A DNA stretch of 64,000 nt from Saccopteryx bilineata (lineage: Eukaryota > Chordata > Mammalia > Chiroptera > Emballonuridae), in the NCBI RefSeq assembly GCF_036850765.1, contig NC_089495.1, forward strand, positions 67,494,410 to 67,558,409. Direction: 5' to 3'. Position numbers and translations under genes: made by a program. The notes under the pieces are model-generated. The model saw only the letters and a list, made by a program, of their open reading frames with translations, had not been told where the DNA came from and made no database searches. Positions 22,000 to 34,581 of the stretch are shown here, in pieces (the stretch's first letter is position 1; every line of letters starts with the position of its first letter).

Positions 22000-22270
22000 A
22001 TTTGCTTTATGATCAAGTGTATTATAATTTTTTGTTATATGCTTTAAAAGAAAGTATAGAATTCAGTGCTTAGAAGCAGAATTCTACACATCTGTTGGCT
22101 CATACTTGTTAAAGGTTTTGTCCAAAGTTTCAATGTTTATTAAATTTTGGTCTATTTTTTTTTCAATTTCTGAAAGAGTGACTCAAAATCTCTCAATATA
22201 ATTATGGATTTGACTTTTTCACCTCAATTTTCTTTATGGATTTTGAAGTTATATTAATAAGTTAAAATAT
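22000..22270 (-). mobile_element. Ancient L1 (L1M-like) fragment, minus strand
   Basis: The sequence around 22060-22260 (GAATTCTACACATCTGTTGG, then CAATTTCTGAAAGAGTGAC, then TCTCAATATAATTATGG) follows the minus-strand order of the ORF2 endonuclease-RT linker of old mammalian L1s. Diverged, no ends visible. The 17988-21770 L1 inserted just beside it. Confidence 0.6.
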
Positions 22271-23950
22271 CAATTTACCTTTTTAAATTAAATCACAGAT
22301 TCTATTAATTGCATAATCTCTCACTAAGTCCTGACTTACAGAAATTTTATTTGTATCACCTGTCATCCAAGAGAGATGGACATGTTTAATGATCTAAATC
22401 TAAACTCATGTTTTCTAGATCATTCTTGATTATTTTAAAAAGGTAAATTATGCATTTAATATTTTATATAATTTTATGTGTATGTTTTTTGTGTGTTTGT
22501 ATTTTAAATATTTAACTTGTATCTCTGACATCCATATAAGCATAGTAATATTAAAACAATTTAAATGATTATTATAAGCAATTTAAACAGTAGACAATAA
22601 ATCAAGTTTGGCCTTGAAATTAGTTACTTTTCAAAAAATATGTACTGATAATACAAAATGGAAAAAAATACATATAGATTCTTAATAATTTTTCTGCAAT
22701 GTATGAGGTAATTTGTAGACATAGATTTTAAAAAATCATACATTTAAACATGGATCCATTAAGGAATGTGTCATTATCAATACATATTAAATGAAGTTTA
22801 ACAACATAAATTGATTTCAAATGAAATTTGGGTATTTGACAAAACTAATATTGAGTGTACCTATAAAAGTATGTTTGCTATATTTCTATAATCTTGGGAT
22901 TTCAAGTCCCAAATCTGAATTTTAGTTCTAATTTTTAGAGAAAAAACACATTTTTTCAGACTGCTTCATATAATATATGTCAAGAAAGCACCATGTAGAT
23001 GATGGTCAATCAAGCAAAGAAAAAAATGATAAAGTTCAGAATAACAAATAATACTAAGACATTATTTCTCTACTCCCAGCAATTCAAACAGATTATTTAT
23101 TTATTTATTTAATCACTGGAAGTGATTTACTGAATGTGTAAGTATAAGAACATTTATTTTAATTGAGACCATGTGAAATAAACCATCTTCATATTATCTT
23201 TGAAAAAATTGCAGATTTTATGACAATTTCAGAGTGTTTGTAACCATGGAGGGTAAGTATCATCTTTCTAACTCAGAATTCTGAAAGTTAGATATCATTT
23301 GAGAGGATTCTTGGTAACTAGGCTGAAAAATAGCTTAGCAATACCATATTATTTCCCATGAGCCTTGGGATTATCCTGAAAAATATTCAGTCCTTGGGTA
23401 GAATAAGAGATTCCTAGAGATTGAGGGATATAACTACCTGCAAGGTTTCAGTGAGGAAATTTTTATAATTGTACAGAAACCAGAGTTATATGATTGAGAA
23501 TTAATATAATACCTTTTGGAATACAAGAAATAGCCAGAATTGAGACATGGCTCTGATCTATAGCCATATATATTTGTCTTATGTTGTCAATACAGAAAAT
23601 GCTGGATCAGCACATACCACAAGTTTGCAAAATGTACTGTTCACAGAAAAGGATAATGATAAAAAACAGATATTCTACAATCACTGAGTTTAAATTACAA
23701 TAAAAGTTAAGAATTATTTACATTAATTTTGAAGAGTATTTTGATAACAGAAAAATGGTAAATAGAGAATTATGCAGTAGTAGAAAACATTATAGTCTAA
23801 GAGAAAAAAAAGGCCAGAACAGGTAATATTTATATTGAAATGAGTAACATAAAAATTAGTTGAAGAGAAAGGCTGTTACTGGTGATATCTGATTTGAGAC
23901 ATTAGGAAACTGAAAAAAAAAATTTAGAAAAAGGAAGCGAGTCCCTAGGG
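22271..23950. other. AT-rich unique sequence, nothing recognised
   Basis: No reading frame of note. A short (TTTA)n run lies near 23093-23110. Confidence 0.5.
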
Positions 23951-24180
23951 AACTTATTCTTGTTTCCACAGCTGCATGACAAAATTATAGCAAAATTTAG
24001 TGACATAAACAACCACGTAGTACACTCATAGATTTCTGCATCAGGAATATTTGATTTATATGTAGAGAAGACTACTGACTTTGGACTTCTGGATGTCAGC
24101 TCTTATCCTTGTTGGACATTCCATATTTTCTTTCTGTTGAACTCTTTGGACTTCCTTGCATTATGGTGGCTAGATTCTAT
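23951..24180 (+). repeat. Ancient mammalian interspersed repeat, family not assigned
   Basis: Wording such as CCACAGCTGCATGACAAAATTATAGCAAAATTTAGTGACATAAACAACCAC resembles a widespread old LTR/MER-type repeat. Recognition is by motif order only. Confidence 0.35.
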
Positions 24181-25077
24181 AGGTGATCATTCTAAAAGAG
24201 AAAGAGAGAGGGAGAGGTGGTAGCTTTATTTATTTATTTATTTTTGGCTAAGCCTTAAAAGACATATATGATCACTTCTTCTATATTGGATTGAAGAGTT
24301 GCAGGCTCCCCCAGGCATTATGTCTTAATGAGGAGGAATACCAGTCACATGTATATCAGTCATCTCAGGAAATGCAATATTCCATAGTCTACTTGAATAA
24401 TTTCACATGTTTAAAATTGTTGAAACATGGTGTGCAAGAGGAACGCAAATCAATGCTTTATGAGGTATGTGGAAATATTGATTTTAGTCTAAGGGTTATA
24501 GCAAGGTATTGATGGATTTTATGTAGGACAATAACTGTATCAAATTAATGTTACCAAAATCTCTTTGAATGATTACTTTGTAAGAAGAGAGCAAGTTTAA
24601 ATATGTAAACTATTGTAGTTATTTTAAAAACCTGTGGTAGTTAATAGGAAATCAGAGCATTGGAAGCAAATGGATAAAACATGCCTTTGGCATTTAAAAT
24701 GGAAAAGATGTGTAATTAACTGGTTGTAAGGAGTCAGGGACATAAAAGAGTCAAAATGACAAGCAGAATTCTGGCTTAACCAACTTAATGGGGCATAGTA
24801 CCATATAAAGGCACAAAAGAAAAGGAATATATTTAAAGGGAAAATTGCAAGTTAGTAATTTTCGTGCTGGATTTTCAGTAGAGGTATTGAGTAAAACAAA
24901 AATTTGGATTGTAATACATAAGACAAGTTAGAATTGAACATATAGATTAAGGAGTATTCAATTGAAAAGAGAGCAATTGAAACTATGGCTTCAAAGGAAA
25001 TGGTTTTGTAGGAGTGTATAAAAATGGAAAGAAAAAAAAGTTTATGGCAGTCTTGGAGCATACTAACATTTACAGGG
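24181..25077. other. AT-rich unique sequence, nothing recognised
   Basis: Contains a purine-rich GAGAAAGAGAGAGGGAGAGG run near 24200 and a short (TTTA)n near 24228. The 73-codon frame at 24291-24512 has no recognisable features. Confidence 0.45.
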
Positions 25078-25270
25078 CTGATTATAGTTAACATATATGT
25101 TCCAATGTTCTAAGTACTTAACACATATTTTTTAGTGTTACAGTTATCATATACAGTAGGTGTCATTATTATGCCCATTTAATAAATATGGAAAAGAATC
25201 AAGAGAGGCTAAACTATGGTACACAGATTTCAACTTGGACATCTAAGTCATAACCTGTGCTGTTCTTGAC
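25078..25270 (+). repeat. MIR-like ancient SINE
   Basis: The order TTCTAAGTACTTAACACATA, then GTAGGTGTCATTATTATGCCCATTTAATAAATATGG, then AACCTGTGCTGTTCTTGACCA matches the MIR core and 3' part, with decay. Confidence 0.65.
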
Positions 25271-26880
25271 CACTGTTATTCCCTGCTCAGAGAAGAAAAT
25301 GAGTGAGATGAGATATAGAGAATGAATAAGACAAATGCCAGAGAAAGATAAGTAGCTGTACTGAATGATGTCAACAGCATTTTTAAAAAGAATAATGTAT
25401 TAATATTTCTATATAATTTTAAAAATATTTTGATAATTTGGTAGTAAAGAGGCAGTGGAGGTGTGGGGCAGATACACTACAACTGAGGAAAATAAAATCT
25501 GATTTTATCAAAATGTTAAAATTAAGTTAATTTTTATATTTTAATGTTAAATATTAATAATATTTTTGATATATTAATACATTTATCTGAAATTATTGAA
25601 CTATAATCTTTAAATCTCAATTTTGGAATTATTTATATCACAATATAGACATTAACTTTCAAAAATATCATTTTTTAAAAGCTGAAAAGAGTAAATAATA
25701 AACTCAGAGGACTGAGAATGTCAATGCAGCATCTTTTATTATACTAGAGATTTGAGTTCATATATATTTTTTGATAACTTTTGGGTATTTTGCATTCTTT
25801 GCTAAGTATTATTGCCATGCTAATTTAAATTTTAAAATTCATTAATTTAATTGCTAATGAGCAAAAAGAATGCAGAGGGAAGTACAGTATTTCTATCATG
25901 TACCATCTAGTTTGTGATACTTTACCCCTTTAGTGTGAAGGACAATAACTATAAAAGCAAGGACTTAAATAGATCTTTGCTATTAACAGAATGATTAACA
26001 TTGTACTGCTACACAATTATAACTTCAAATACCCAGTTAACAGTATGGTTTTAAGCAAAATTTAGGCTCAAACTACATTTTTTAATTGTATACTTAGCTG
26101 TCCTTATAATACAGAAATATTTGCAGAATTTTTTTGGAAGGCTATTTGTAAACATTTGTAATGCATAACAACCCTTATCTGGCAAGTATACATGAGTCTT
26201 GAAAAGCTTAGACAGAGATGAAGTTACTCAGGCTATGCTTAAGCTGTTAAGTATAGCTACCTAAACCTCAAAGGGTTTGACTGATTTATTCTACAAATCT
26301 GTGTATGAATAGAGGGGATGGGTACCTCAAATTTGTGGAATATTGTGGAAAAAATAGTCTTTTCCCCCTCAGTGTTAAATATGCCTCTTCCAACTTTCAA
26401 ATTCAACACAGCCATCCAGAAGAGGAAAAGAAAAATAAAATGTGTTAAAAAAAATTAGCTAAAATTGAGACTAATCAAATTGTGGGGAATTGATAATACC
26501 TAAACACTGGTGCCTAGCTCTAGAAACATTTAAATGGTAATTGTACCAGTTTTTAGGTACTCTTTCTCAATATCAGTTGGTTGGTCTACCCATCTATAAT
26601 CAGATTTTTGAAACTAAGACTGGAATTCGACAAAATATGATACATGGTACAGGCTCTTTTTGCCAGCTTGCTTCTTTTTAGATTGTATTCATAGTAGACA
26701 AGTGATGAATATTGGAAATCAGAAGAGAATGCTTCACTTTGGTTTGCTTGTCATACCTGTGAGCTTCTCCTCAGCATCAGCACTTCACGCTAGCTATTGC
26801 TCCAGCCTCCAAGCACTTCCATTACACCCCTATAGACTCACATCTTCTCCATGAGAATGATTTAGATGGTGAAATCTCTA
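25271..26880. other. AT-rich unique sequence, nothing recognised
   Basis: No gene or clear repeat. A more balanced stretch at 26650-26850 has a 64-codon frame without recognisable features. Confidence 0.45.
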
Positions 26881-26889
26881 AGGTGAAGA

Positions 26890-27250
26890 AAAGCATGAGG
26901 AGCCAAAGGCAAGGTGGTACATTTTCTAATGCTTTATTGCTGCTTTGTCTCTGCTACTTCTGTTCCTCTCCCAGGTCTCCTCAGTGTTCAACTCTCAAGT
27001 CTCCTGAGTTCTGATGTCTCCCATCTCTCATTTCCTCCTCCTCCCAACAAGGCTGCTGTGGGTAGATATAGGGCTTGAGAACAATAGTGGTGTGGAGCCA
27101 CTATCATATCAACCATTACATCAGTGTGGTGATGTCAGCTTGCTGTGTTTGCTAACCCATGCCCTAAAAGGCAGTTTTCTGGGTACCTGACCTAGAAGTG
27201 CCTCAGGACAAAGGTTAAAAAAGGTTAAACTAGCCAAAATATTCAGGGGA
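26890..27250 (-). mobile_element. Possible LTR fragment, minus strand
   Basis: On the minus strand this block has a TATA-like CCCTATATCTACCC, a purine-rich GAGAGATGGGAGACATC stretch and AATAAA (GCAGCAATAAAGCATT, plus near 26930) in the order expected of an LTR, and it is richer in GC than its flanks. Ends and TSD were not found, so this remains tentative. Confidence 0.35.
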
Positions 27251-27364
27251 GCTGGAGCTGCTTGCAGTTTCTTATGAGAACCAGAGCTTACATCCTGGTC
27301 TTCACTATGACCTGGTCTTCACTACTATCATCCTCACAGCCCCAAAGCAACCATCTGGCACAGC

Positions 27365-27725
27365 TTGTCTTAGCCTATTAGGACTCCTGTAACAGAATGC
27401 CAGAGACTGTACAGATATTAAACTACATTAATTTCTCATAGTTCTAAAGTTTGGGAACTCCAAGATCATGCCTCTAGCAGAGTGGTGTCTGGAGAGGAAC
27501 CCACTTTCTGGTTCATAGACAGGGTTTTCTTGTTGAGTTTTCACATGATGGGAGGGGCAAGGTAGGACCTTAAGGTGTCCTTTTATAAGGTTACTGATTC
27601 CATTTATGAGGTCACCACTTTCATGACCTAATCACTTCTCAGAGTCACCACCTCCAAATACCATTATATTGGGGATTATGTTAAAACCTCAGAATTTTGA
27701 GGGAAACAAATATTCAGTCTATGGC
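27365..27725 (+). repeat. Ancient LTR-like mammalian repeat (ERVL/MaLR-type wording)
   Basis: Ordered motifs CTCCTGTAACAGAATGCCAGAGACTG, TTTCTCATAGTTCTAAAG, GTCCTTTTATAAGG, TCATGACCTAATCACTTCTC and ATATTGGGGATTATGTT are a signature of a widespread old mammalian repeat. The precise family is not assigned. Confidence 0.55.
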
Positions 27726-27951
27726 AAAGCCCAAGCCCTATTTCCATGTTTTCTTCTGATTGTCTTAATCCTTTCGATCCCTGTTTCTCTCATTTTGTTA
27801 TTTCCATTAACCATAGGGCTAGTAGCTGCTTGCTGCAGTATTTCCTTTGTTCCTCATATTTTCCTGTTTGCTCTTTTCAACTTTTTTGTAACTTTTTTTT
27901 CTATCACTTAATGTGTCTGTGTTACTCATGGGATGCTAGTAGTAAATACAA

Positions 27952-28465
27952 CAGTTCTCCTTGTCTATGTGGGAGTAGATTGCAATAGCCACAGTGAATA
28001 CTTGAAACTGCAGATAGTACTGAAACCTATATATACGTATTATGTATTTTCATATACATACACACTTGTTCATGAAAAGAGGTATTTTACAGCTTCCATT
28101 TGGCTTATCCAAATTGCCAGCATCACTACTATTGTGCTTTGGGGCCATTATTCAGTAAAATAAAGGTTACCTGAACACAAGCACTTCAGTTCCTTGACAT
28201 CAATTTGATAACTGAGAAGGCTACTAAGTGACTAAGGAGCAGGCAGCATATACAACATGGATAGTCCAGACAAAGAGATGACTCACATCCCCCACAAGAT
28301 GGAGTGGGACTGTGGAAGATATATCACACTAAGAAGACTGGCACACAATTTAAAACTTAAGAATTGTTTATTTTTGGAATATTTCATTTAATATTTTTGA
28401 TCCAAGGTTGACAGTGGGTAGCTAAAACTGTGGAAAGTGAAACTACAGATAAGGTAGGACTATTC
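27952..28465 (+). mobile_element. MER44-like Tigger DNA transposon, ~514 bp
   Basis: The left end CAGTTCTCCTTGTCTATGTGGG, followed by ACTTGAAACTGCAGATAGTA and CCTATATATAC, and the right end GTGGAAAGTGAAACTACAGATAAG...GGACTATTC are inverted-repeat relatives. Between them are GTAAAATAAAGGTTACCTGAACACAAGC and GCTACTAAGTGACTAA. This order matches the non-autonomous MER44/Tigger group of placental mammals. It is old and has no coding capacity. Confidence 0.8.
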
Positions 28466-29838
28466 TATTAAACAGTGTTTTCTGCTTTGATTTTCTGTTG
28501 TCTCTTCAAGGATTTCTGAAAATCCAACAATAAAGATGTAGTGTTCCACAAGTATATTTGAAGTAATGTTTAGATATGTTAATTATTTTTCATTCAGGAT
28601 TTAGTAAATATTTTATAAAATTAATTTGTTACATGTCAGAATAAGACATTAGGATTCATTATTAAAATAAAGAATGACTCTTTTGATTTAGAATTAATTT
28701 ATTTATTCCCTCACCATACTTTAGTGGGTCTATAGTTAGAGCCTAGTTCATTCTTAATTACTGACTTAAATAAGTTGTCCTAATTAAATGGGTACACCAG
28801 AGATGATGGTAAATATTATGATGATCTTACCATTTAAAGAAGAAAGATAGTCTGTTATCATAGTATTGAAACTTTTATATTGTTTTATTAAAGTTTTTTC
28901 TTAAGGGCCTTTACCACTTTCCTAACTGACATTATACCAAGTTCAAAACACTGTATGGAAAGATATATGAGTGTATATACTATGATATAAATTACTTATA
29001 AACATTTATAATTTGCTCATTTAACTACATTATAATAACCAAAGTTTACATAATTTTATCTCTTATAAATAGCATTATTTAGTTGCTCAATTAGGTCAAT
29101 AAAGTATCATATTAATTCTTTGTGACCATCAATGTTGTCATTTAGTAAGATTCATGGCAGTGATGGGCTTTTTGTAAAAGAATAGTGATTGAAGAATATT
29201 CTTGAAGATAAGGTGCTCCTGAGACCATATATTACAGAATTAAAAGAATACTTAGAACTGAGAAGTTATATTAAGATACTCTTCTGATCTGAGAGAATGT
29301 AAAATCTATTAAATTCTCATTGACATTTTAAAGAAGAATAAAAAGGGAGAGCTTCTTATCTGTACTGAAGATTTTTTATGTCATAATACTATTATTTCTA
29401 AAATTACGATTAAAACTGCACTTCAAAAGTCAAATCTTTTCCAAGAAACTCTAAATTACTGAGCAAAGAATTTAAAAATTTTATCTGATGTTCTTATAAA
29501 AAATTCTCTTGACCTTTGGTTTGACATGAAGAGTTTTTTTCATTTTCTGAGATATTCTTTTATCCTATTCTTTTTATGACAATGGAGTGATTAGGGGAAA
29601 AATCTAACAAAATATCTGCTCAATGTGCTATGAGAGTAAAGCTTTCCTACTTTTGGGTTTGTATATAACTTTATTGTGAATGTGTATCTATTTATGTAAT
29701 ATGATTAAGAAAACACTTATAAAATTAGAATTCAAAATAATTAAATTAAATATTATTTTAATTTTCTTTGTTTATGCACACAAGGAAAATGTCCAGGTTC
29801 TAGGTTTCCTTTTTCTTTCTTTTCTTTTCTTTCTTTTT
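28466..29838. other. AT-rich unique sequence, nothing recognised
   Basis: No recognisable gene, repeat boundary or long frame. Ends in a (TTTC)n-like run leading into a SINE. Confidence 0.5.
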
Positions 29839-30203
29839 TTTTGTATTTTTCTGAAGTGAGAAGTGAGGAGGCAGAAAGATAGACTCCTGCATGAGCCAAA
29901 CCAGGATCCACCTGGAAAACCCATTGGGGGCAATGCTCTGCCCATCACGGGCATTGCTCCTTTGCAACTAGAACCATTCTAGCACCTGAAGTGGAGGCCA
30001 TGGAGCCATCCTCAGCACCTGAGACACCTTTTGCTCCAATGGAACCTTTGCTGCAGGAGGAGAAGAAAGAGATAGAGAGAAAGGAGAGGAAGAAGGGTGA
30101 AGAAGCAGATGGGTGCTTCTCCCATGTGCCCTGGCTGGGAATCAAACCTGAGACTTCCATACACCAAGTCAATGCTCTACTGCTGTGTCAACCAGCCAAA
30201 GCC
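29839..30203 (-). mobile_element. Rhin-type bat SINE, minus strand
   Basis: Same layout as 20199-20586, with more substitutions: minus-strand head (plus end GTCAACCAGCCAAAGCC), B-box region from GGGAATCAAACC, the GGAGAAGCACCC-like segment, a purine-rich block and a tail at the left (TTTTTGTATTTTTCTG). CpGs are mostly lost, so it is older than the copies at 20 and 39 kb. TSD unclear. Confidence 0.9.
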
Positions 30204-31528
30204 TCCGAGCTTTCTTTAAATGAGCAAATTAGGGATATTACAGCTGTGCATAAGAGAACTAGTCATTACTTTTTGGTTAAAAATATAATATTACAGAATA
30301 TAAAATAAGAGCTCTAAATATATTAATAGAAAGGAACTTAAAAATTGATTGTTCTATCTGTAAAAAAGGTTCAATGTTATTAGATGTGCCTTAGACTCTC
30401 ATGGTCTTTGGTGATGAAACTTTAAGGTTCAGGAGAGTGTATTTCTACTTAGGCATTATAGATTTTTTAAATTAATTTATCTTTTTTTCCCCCCTATTCC
30501 CACTGATATGAAGTAGAATAATCAAAACAAAAACAACTAAGAAAAAAACATCAGAAGAAAGCTTTTAAAAAACATTTTGAATATAGGAAAATAAAGAGGG
30601 GGAGTTGACTTTTTATGTACAACAGGATATTGGTGAGAATAGAAATGATTCATGTAAAATTCTTGAAGGTCTCAGAATTTAGATAAATTTAGAATGATGC
30701 ATATACTTAAAAACAGATGGATTTTAGAAAACAGGGATGGTCCTTTGTCTTTTGCCATATGTAAGACAGATCACTTATTTTTGTGAAAAATATAACAAGA
30801 TGTGCTCTGGGTTCTAGAGTGAGACTTATAAATCTGACAATCTGATTATTAACAGTAAAAGTGGGACCATCTTTAACAATAATTTTTGATAATACATGTA
30901 ACAAACTAAAAGTAATTAATATACAACTAGGTGTTCAGGCTATAAATCTTATACAAAAATATTTTAACTGGTTTGATCGGAAGAATAATGTTGAAAATAA
31001 TCTAAATAATAGGCAAAGAAATATGGCAATTACAAATGGAATCTACAAAAATCAGGTCTATTATGACATGAACTTTGTATTGCAGTTTAATCCAATCTCA
31101 ATCCAGATAGATAAACAAGGATGAATGACTGTTACTCGAGGATTTTATTAACTGTTATAAATTGTTAAAATAGTATAATTTTTTATTCAAACCAAGTTAA
31201 ATTTTTTTTTTTTTTGTCAACTAGGTGGATTTGTCAACCAGATTTAAAATCATTAGAGTCATGTACATTAAATACTGAAAGTTTAATTTGCTGTATCTCA
31301 TTAAAAGACTTTGAAGTTAGATAATGGCATGGGTGTCTTTGCACTTTAAGACTGGGAAAATAAAAGGCATTTAAGAGGCCTAAATGAATGTCATATAATG
31401 AAAGGTCTAAATAAAAGTCTTATAAATATAATGACATGCAATTGAGAATCAGGGACAACTATTGGACTGTAGAAAGAAGACTCAATCCAAAATTTAGATT
31501 ATCCAGTTTGTATTGGGTATGACTTCAT
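30204..31528. other. AT-rich unique sequence, nothing recognised
   Basis: No gene support. An 87-codon frame at 30861-31124 is asparagine- and isoleucine-rich, as expected for translated AT-rich DNA. Confidence 0.5.
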
Positions 31529-31542
31529 AAGAAACTACAAAA

Positions 31543-31919
31543 TAAAGCCTTGGTCAGTTGGCTCAGTGGTAGAGTGTTGACCTGGCATGTGGATATTGTG
31601 GGTTCAATTCCAGGTCAGGGCACACAGGAGAAGCGACCATCTGCTTCTCCACCCTTCCTCCTCCCCTTCTCTCTTTCTCTCTCTCTTCCACTCCCGCAGC
31701 CTTGGTTCAATTGGTTCAAGTGCATCAGCCCTAGTACTGAGGATGGTTTTGTGGAGACTCCATCTCAAGCATTAAAAAAATCTCAGTTGAGAGCATGGCC
31801 CTAGGTAGGCGGAGCATGAGCCCCAGAGGCGATTGCCAGTTGGATCCCAGTTTTGCATGCAGGAATCTGTCCCTCTATCTCCCCTCCTCTCACTTGGAAA
31901 TGAAGAAGAAAAAAAAATA
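31543..31919 (+). mobile_element. Rhin-type bat SINE, plus strand
   Basis: Begins GCCTTGGTCAGTTGGCTCAG with A box and a GGTTCAATTCC B box. Near-matching direct repeats AAGAAACTACAAAA (from 31529) and AAGAAACTACCAAA (from 31920) are the TSD. Body and A-rich tail as in other copies, with a diverged middle (GGTTCAAGTGCATCAGCCC). Confidence 0.92.
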
Positions 31920-31934
31920 AAGAAACTACCAAAT

Positions 31935-32339
31935 TATAGTTAAATTGTTAATTATTTGAACATGAAAACAATAAAAGCATTCGAACAATTTGTAAAAGTA
32001 ATATATGACTAAAATTATTTTTATATATTTCAAATAAAATCTGATTTAACATTCAGTAGTCATATAAAGAAAAATGATTGTCATATATCTTAGTTGTAAA
32101 ACTTTTATACATTTTTATTGTGATAAAGTATAAATAAAATTAAGTCTAATTTATATATATATATAATATATTATCTCATCATGAATAGTAGTGATATTAA
32201 GGCATTCTTTAAGTTAACTTTTGTTCTAAGTTCACCATGTTTATGGTTGATATTGCTTGATGTTTACCAAAAGTGTCTCTCCTATTTTTCCTGATGAATG
32301 ACAAATTACTCCCAAATTAAAAAAGTTGAAGTGACAAAT
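31935..32339. other. AT-rich unique sequence, nothing recognised
   Basis: Contains only a short (TA)n near 32150-32170. Confidence 0.5.
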
Positions 32340-32710
32340 AAATATTTTCTTATAGTTTGTGAGGGTCAATAATGTGGGTGTGACTTACCTGAATCTTCTG
32401 GTTGTGAGTTTCTCATAGGGTTTCAATCCAGGTGTTGGCTGGTTGCAGTATCTTCCCAAGATTTGACAGGAAGAGAGTTTGCTTTTAAACTCGTTCATGT
32501 GGCTGGACACATGATTCAGTTCGTCTTGGCAGGTTGGCAGGAGGACACTCTCAGTAACTGGCCAGGAAGAGCTTCACATGTGGCAGCCCAGAACATCACA
32601 GCTTGCTTCATCAAAGATAAGCAAGTCAGAAGGCTAGAGAGGGAGGGAGCAAGACAAAAGAGAGAAGACAGAAGATCAAAGATTTTAAGAAGAGAGTATT
32701 TTTATTAACC
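32340..32710 (+). repeat. Ancient LTR-like mammalian repeat fragment
   Basis: Motifs TTTGTGAGGGTCAATAATGTGG, GGTTGGCAGGAGGACACTCTCAG, CACATGTGGCAGCC and AAGCAAGTCAGAAG...AGAGAGG follow the wording of the same class of old repeat suspected at 190-360. The assignment is low confidence. Confidence 0.4.
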
Positions 32711-32940
32711 TTCTTGCACTAAGGATGGTGAAACCATAGTACGAACGGACCTTGGTTCCTGAATCACTGCATTAAGATCAGCTTTCTGACTGAAAATATT
32801 CACTCATTATAGTATATTAAAAACTTTTATTTTGCTTAAGCCATACTCATTTTTTGGTTGTTTACTTAATTATACTAGCTTTAAGTATTAACGCACTTAG
32901 ATTGCCTATCAGCTGTGTGGTAACAAGGGGAGAGCCAGGA

Positions 32941-33149
32941 GAGCCTGACCTGTGGTGGTGCGGTGGATAAAGCATCGACCTGGAAAGCTGAGGTCATTGG
33001 TTTAAAACCCTGAGCGTACCGGGTCAAGGCACATATGGGAGTTGATGCTTCCTGCTCCTCCTATGTTATGTCTCCCTTCTTTCTCTTTCTTGCTCTCTCT
33101 CTCCGCTCTAAAAATAATAAATAAAATAAAATCTTTAAAAAAAAAAAAA
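32941..33149 (+). mobile_element. Short bat tRNA-derived SINE, plus strand, 12-bp TSD
   Basis: GGAGAGCCAGGA occurs at 32929-32940 and 33150-33161. The head GCCTGACCTGTGGTGGTGCGGTGGATAAAGCATCGACCTGG gives an A box, and the B-box region is GGTTTAAAACCC. A short body with the CTTTCTCTTTC tract and an A-rich tail follow. It is a shorter relative of the 35145 and 59899 copies. Confidence 0.93.
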
Positions 33150-33161
33150 GGAGAGCCAGGA

Positions 33162-34189
33162 AAAGCTTTGTGGCACATACATTATAATAACAAAAAAATG
33201 CAGTTGGACTATCCATCATCTATTTTGATGTTAGAAGCTCCAACTACTCTTAATCTTCCTTTTGTGTTAATTGAAATTTAGAGTTTGAGGCAATTCCTCA
33301 TGATACATAAATAATCTAGAGAGATGGGAGAAATAATATCCATTGATTAGGCTCATAACAATTCATAATAACATCGACATAACTAAGGTTTATTTTTAAC
33401 AAAGCTGAATATTTTTATGTTTCCCTTCTCTCTCCTCCCCAAGAATAAATGAGAAAACATTTAAAAAAAGGAAAACAAAAATATGTTTTTAGAACATCTC
33501 TGTTGTGTTAATTGTTTCCTTAAAGAGCTAGCCTGAGGAAGTATAAACTGTTTCCTACTAGTTTTGAATGGAGAGGAGCACTTGCGGAAGCAGCCTAGAG
33601 GAAAATGGCAGCATAATGAAAACAAAACCCAAAAAAACAAAACACTAATAGACAGAAGGAATAGACATTTGCTATAATTAAAGATATAAAGGGATTTTAA
33701 AAACAGTGGGCACAGGATGAGAGAGCCTGCACTGCTACAGGCAGTAGTTCTGTTTATACCTGGGTATCAGGAATGTTCTAAAGAGAGTGAGTAGAAATAA
33801 GTAATAATGTCCTAGGGATTTATTAATGTTTTATTCTCTTTTTTGAATATCTTAATAACTCTCATTTATGTTTCACAGTGTAACTAGAGGTCTGATTCTG
33901 TTTCACAGTGTTTCAATGACACTAATTTCTGAAATCTCCAAGTGAGAAATCAAATAAAACTTCTTTGTGGAGCTCATTAAACCTGTGCTTAAACAGATTC
34001 TTTAGCAGCTCCAATGGATCAAGATGCAAAGCATGCTGCTTAGAGAACTACAGTGCATAATGAGCGAGACTCATACAACTTGACTTTGTTGTTTTATTTC
34101 TTTATATGATATTTCTTTTGTGAGTAAACTGAATTGAAACAAATATACAATATATAAAACAAACAAAATAATAACAAACTTCAAAGTTT
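33162..34189. other. AT-rich unique sequence, nothing recognised
   Basis: A local direct duplication of GTTTCACAGTGT occurs near 33875 and 33900. No gene or repeat family recognised. Confidence 0.45.
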
Positions 34190-34581
34190 TGTGTGTGTGT
34201 GTGTGTGTGTGACAGAGAGAAAGCAATAAATAGGGACAGACAGGCAGGAAGGGAGAGAGATAAAAAAGCATCAATTCTTTGTTGTGGCTCATTGTTCATT
34301 GATAACTTTCTCATACGTGCCTTGACCGTGCCTTGACCAGGGGTCTAGAGCAGAACAGAGCGATCCCTTGCTCATGCCAGGGACTTTGGCCTCAAGCCAG
34401 TGACCTTTGGCTTCAAGCTAGTGACCTTTGGGCTCAAGCCAGTGACCATGGGGTAATGTCTATGATCCCATGCTCAAGCTGGATGAGCCTGCACTCAAGC
34501 CAGTGCCCTCAGGGTTTCAAACCTTGGTCCTCCATGCCCCAGTCTGACGGTCTATCCACTGTGCCACTGCCTGGTCAGGCC
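34190..34581 (-). mobile_element. Bat tRNA-derived SINE (second, repeat-bearing type), minus strand
   Basis: The right end GCACTGCCTGGTCAGGC is the reverse complement of the tRNA-like head. The body contains several imperfect CTCAAGCCAGTGACC units (34390-34520), followed by CTCATACGTGCCTTGACC and a GAGAGAAAG block, and ends at (GT)n 34190-34211. The (GT)n probably grew from the SINE tail or replaced it. Confidence 0.92.

Noticed and set aside
27669..27988. Overlapping 80-codon hydrophobic frames
   Set aside because: Partly inside an old LTR-like repeat and with no domain. Probably chance frames.
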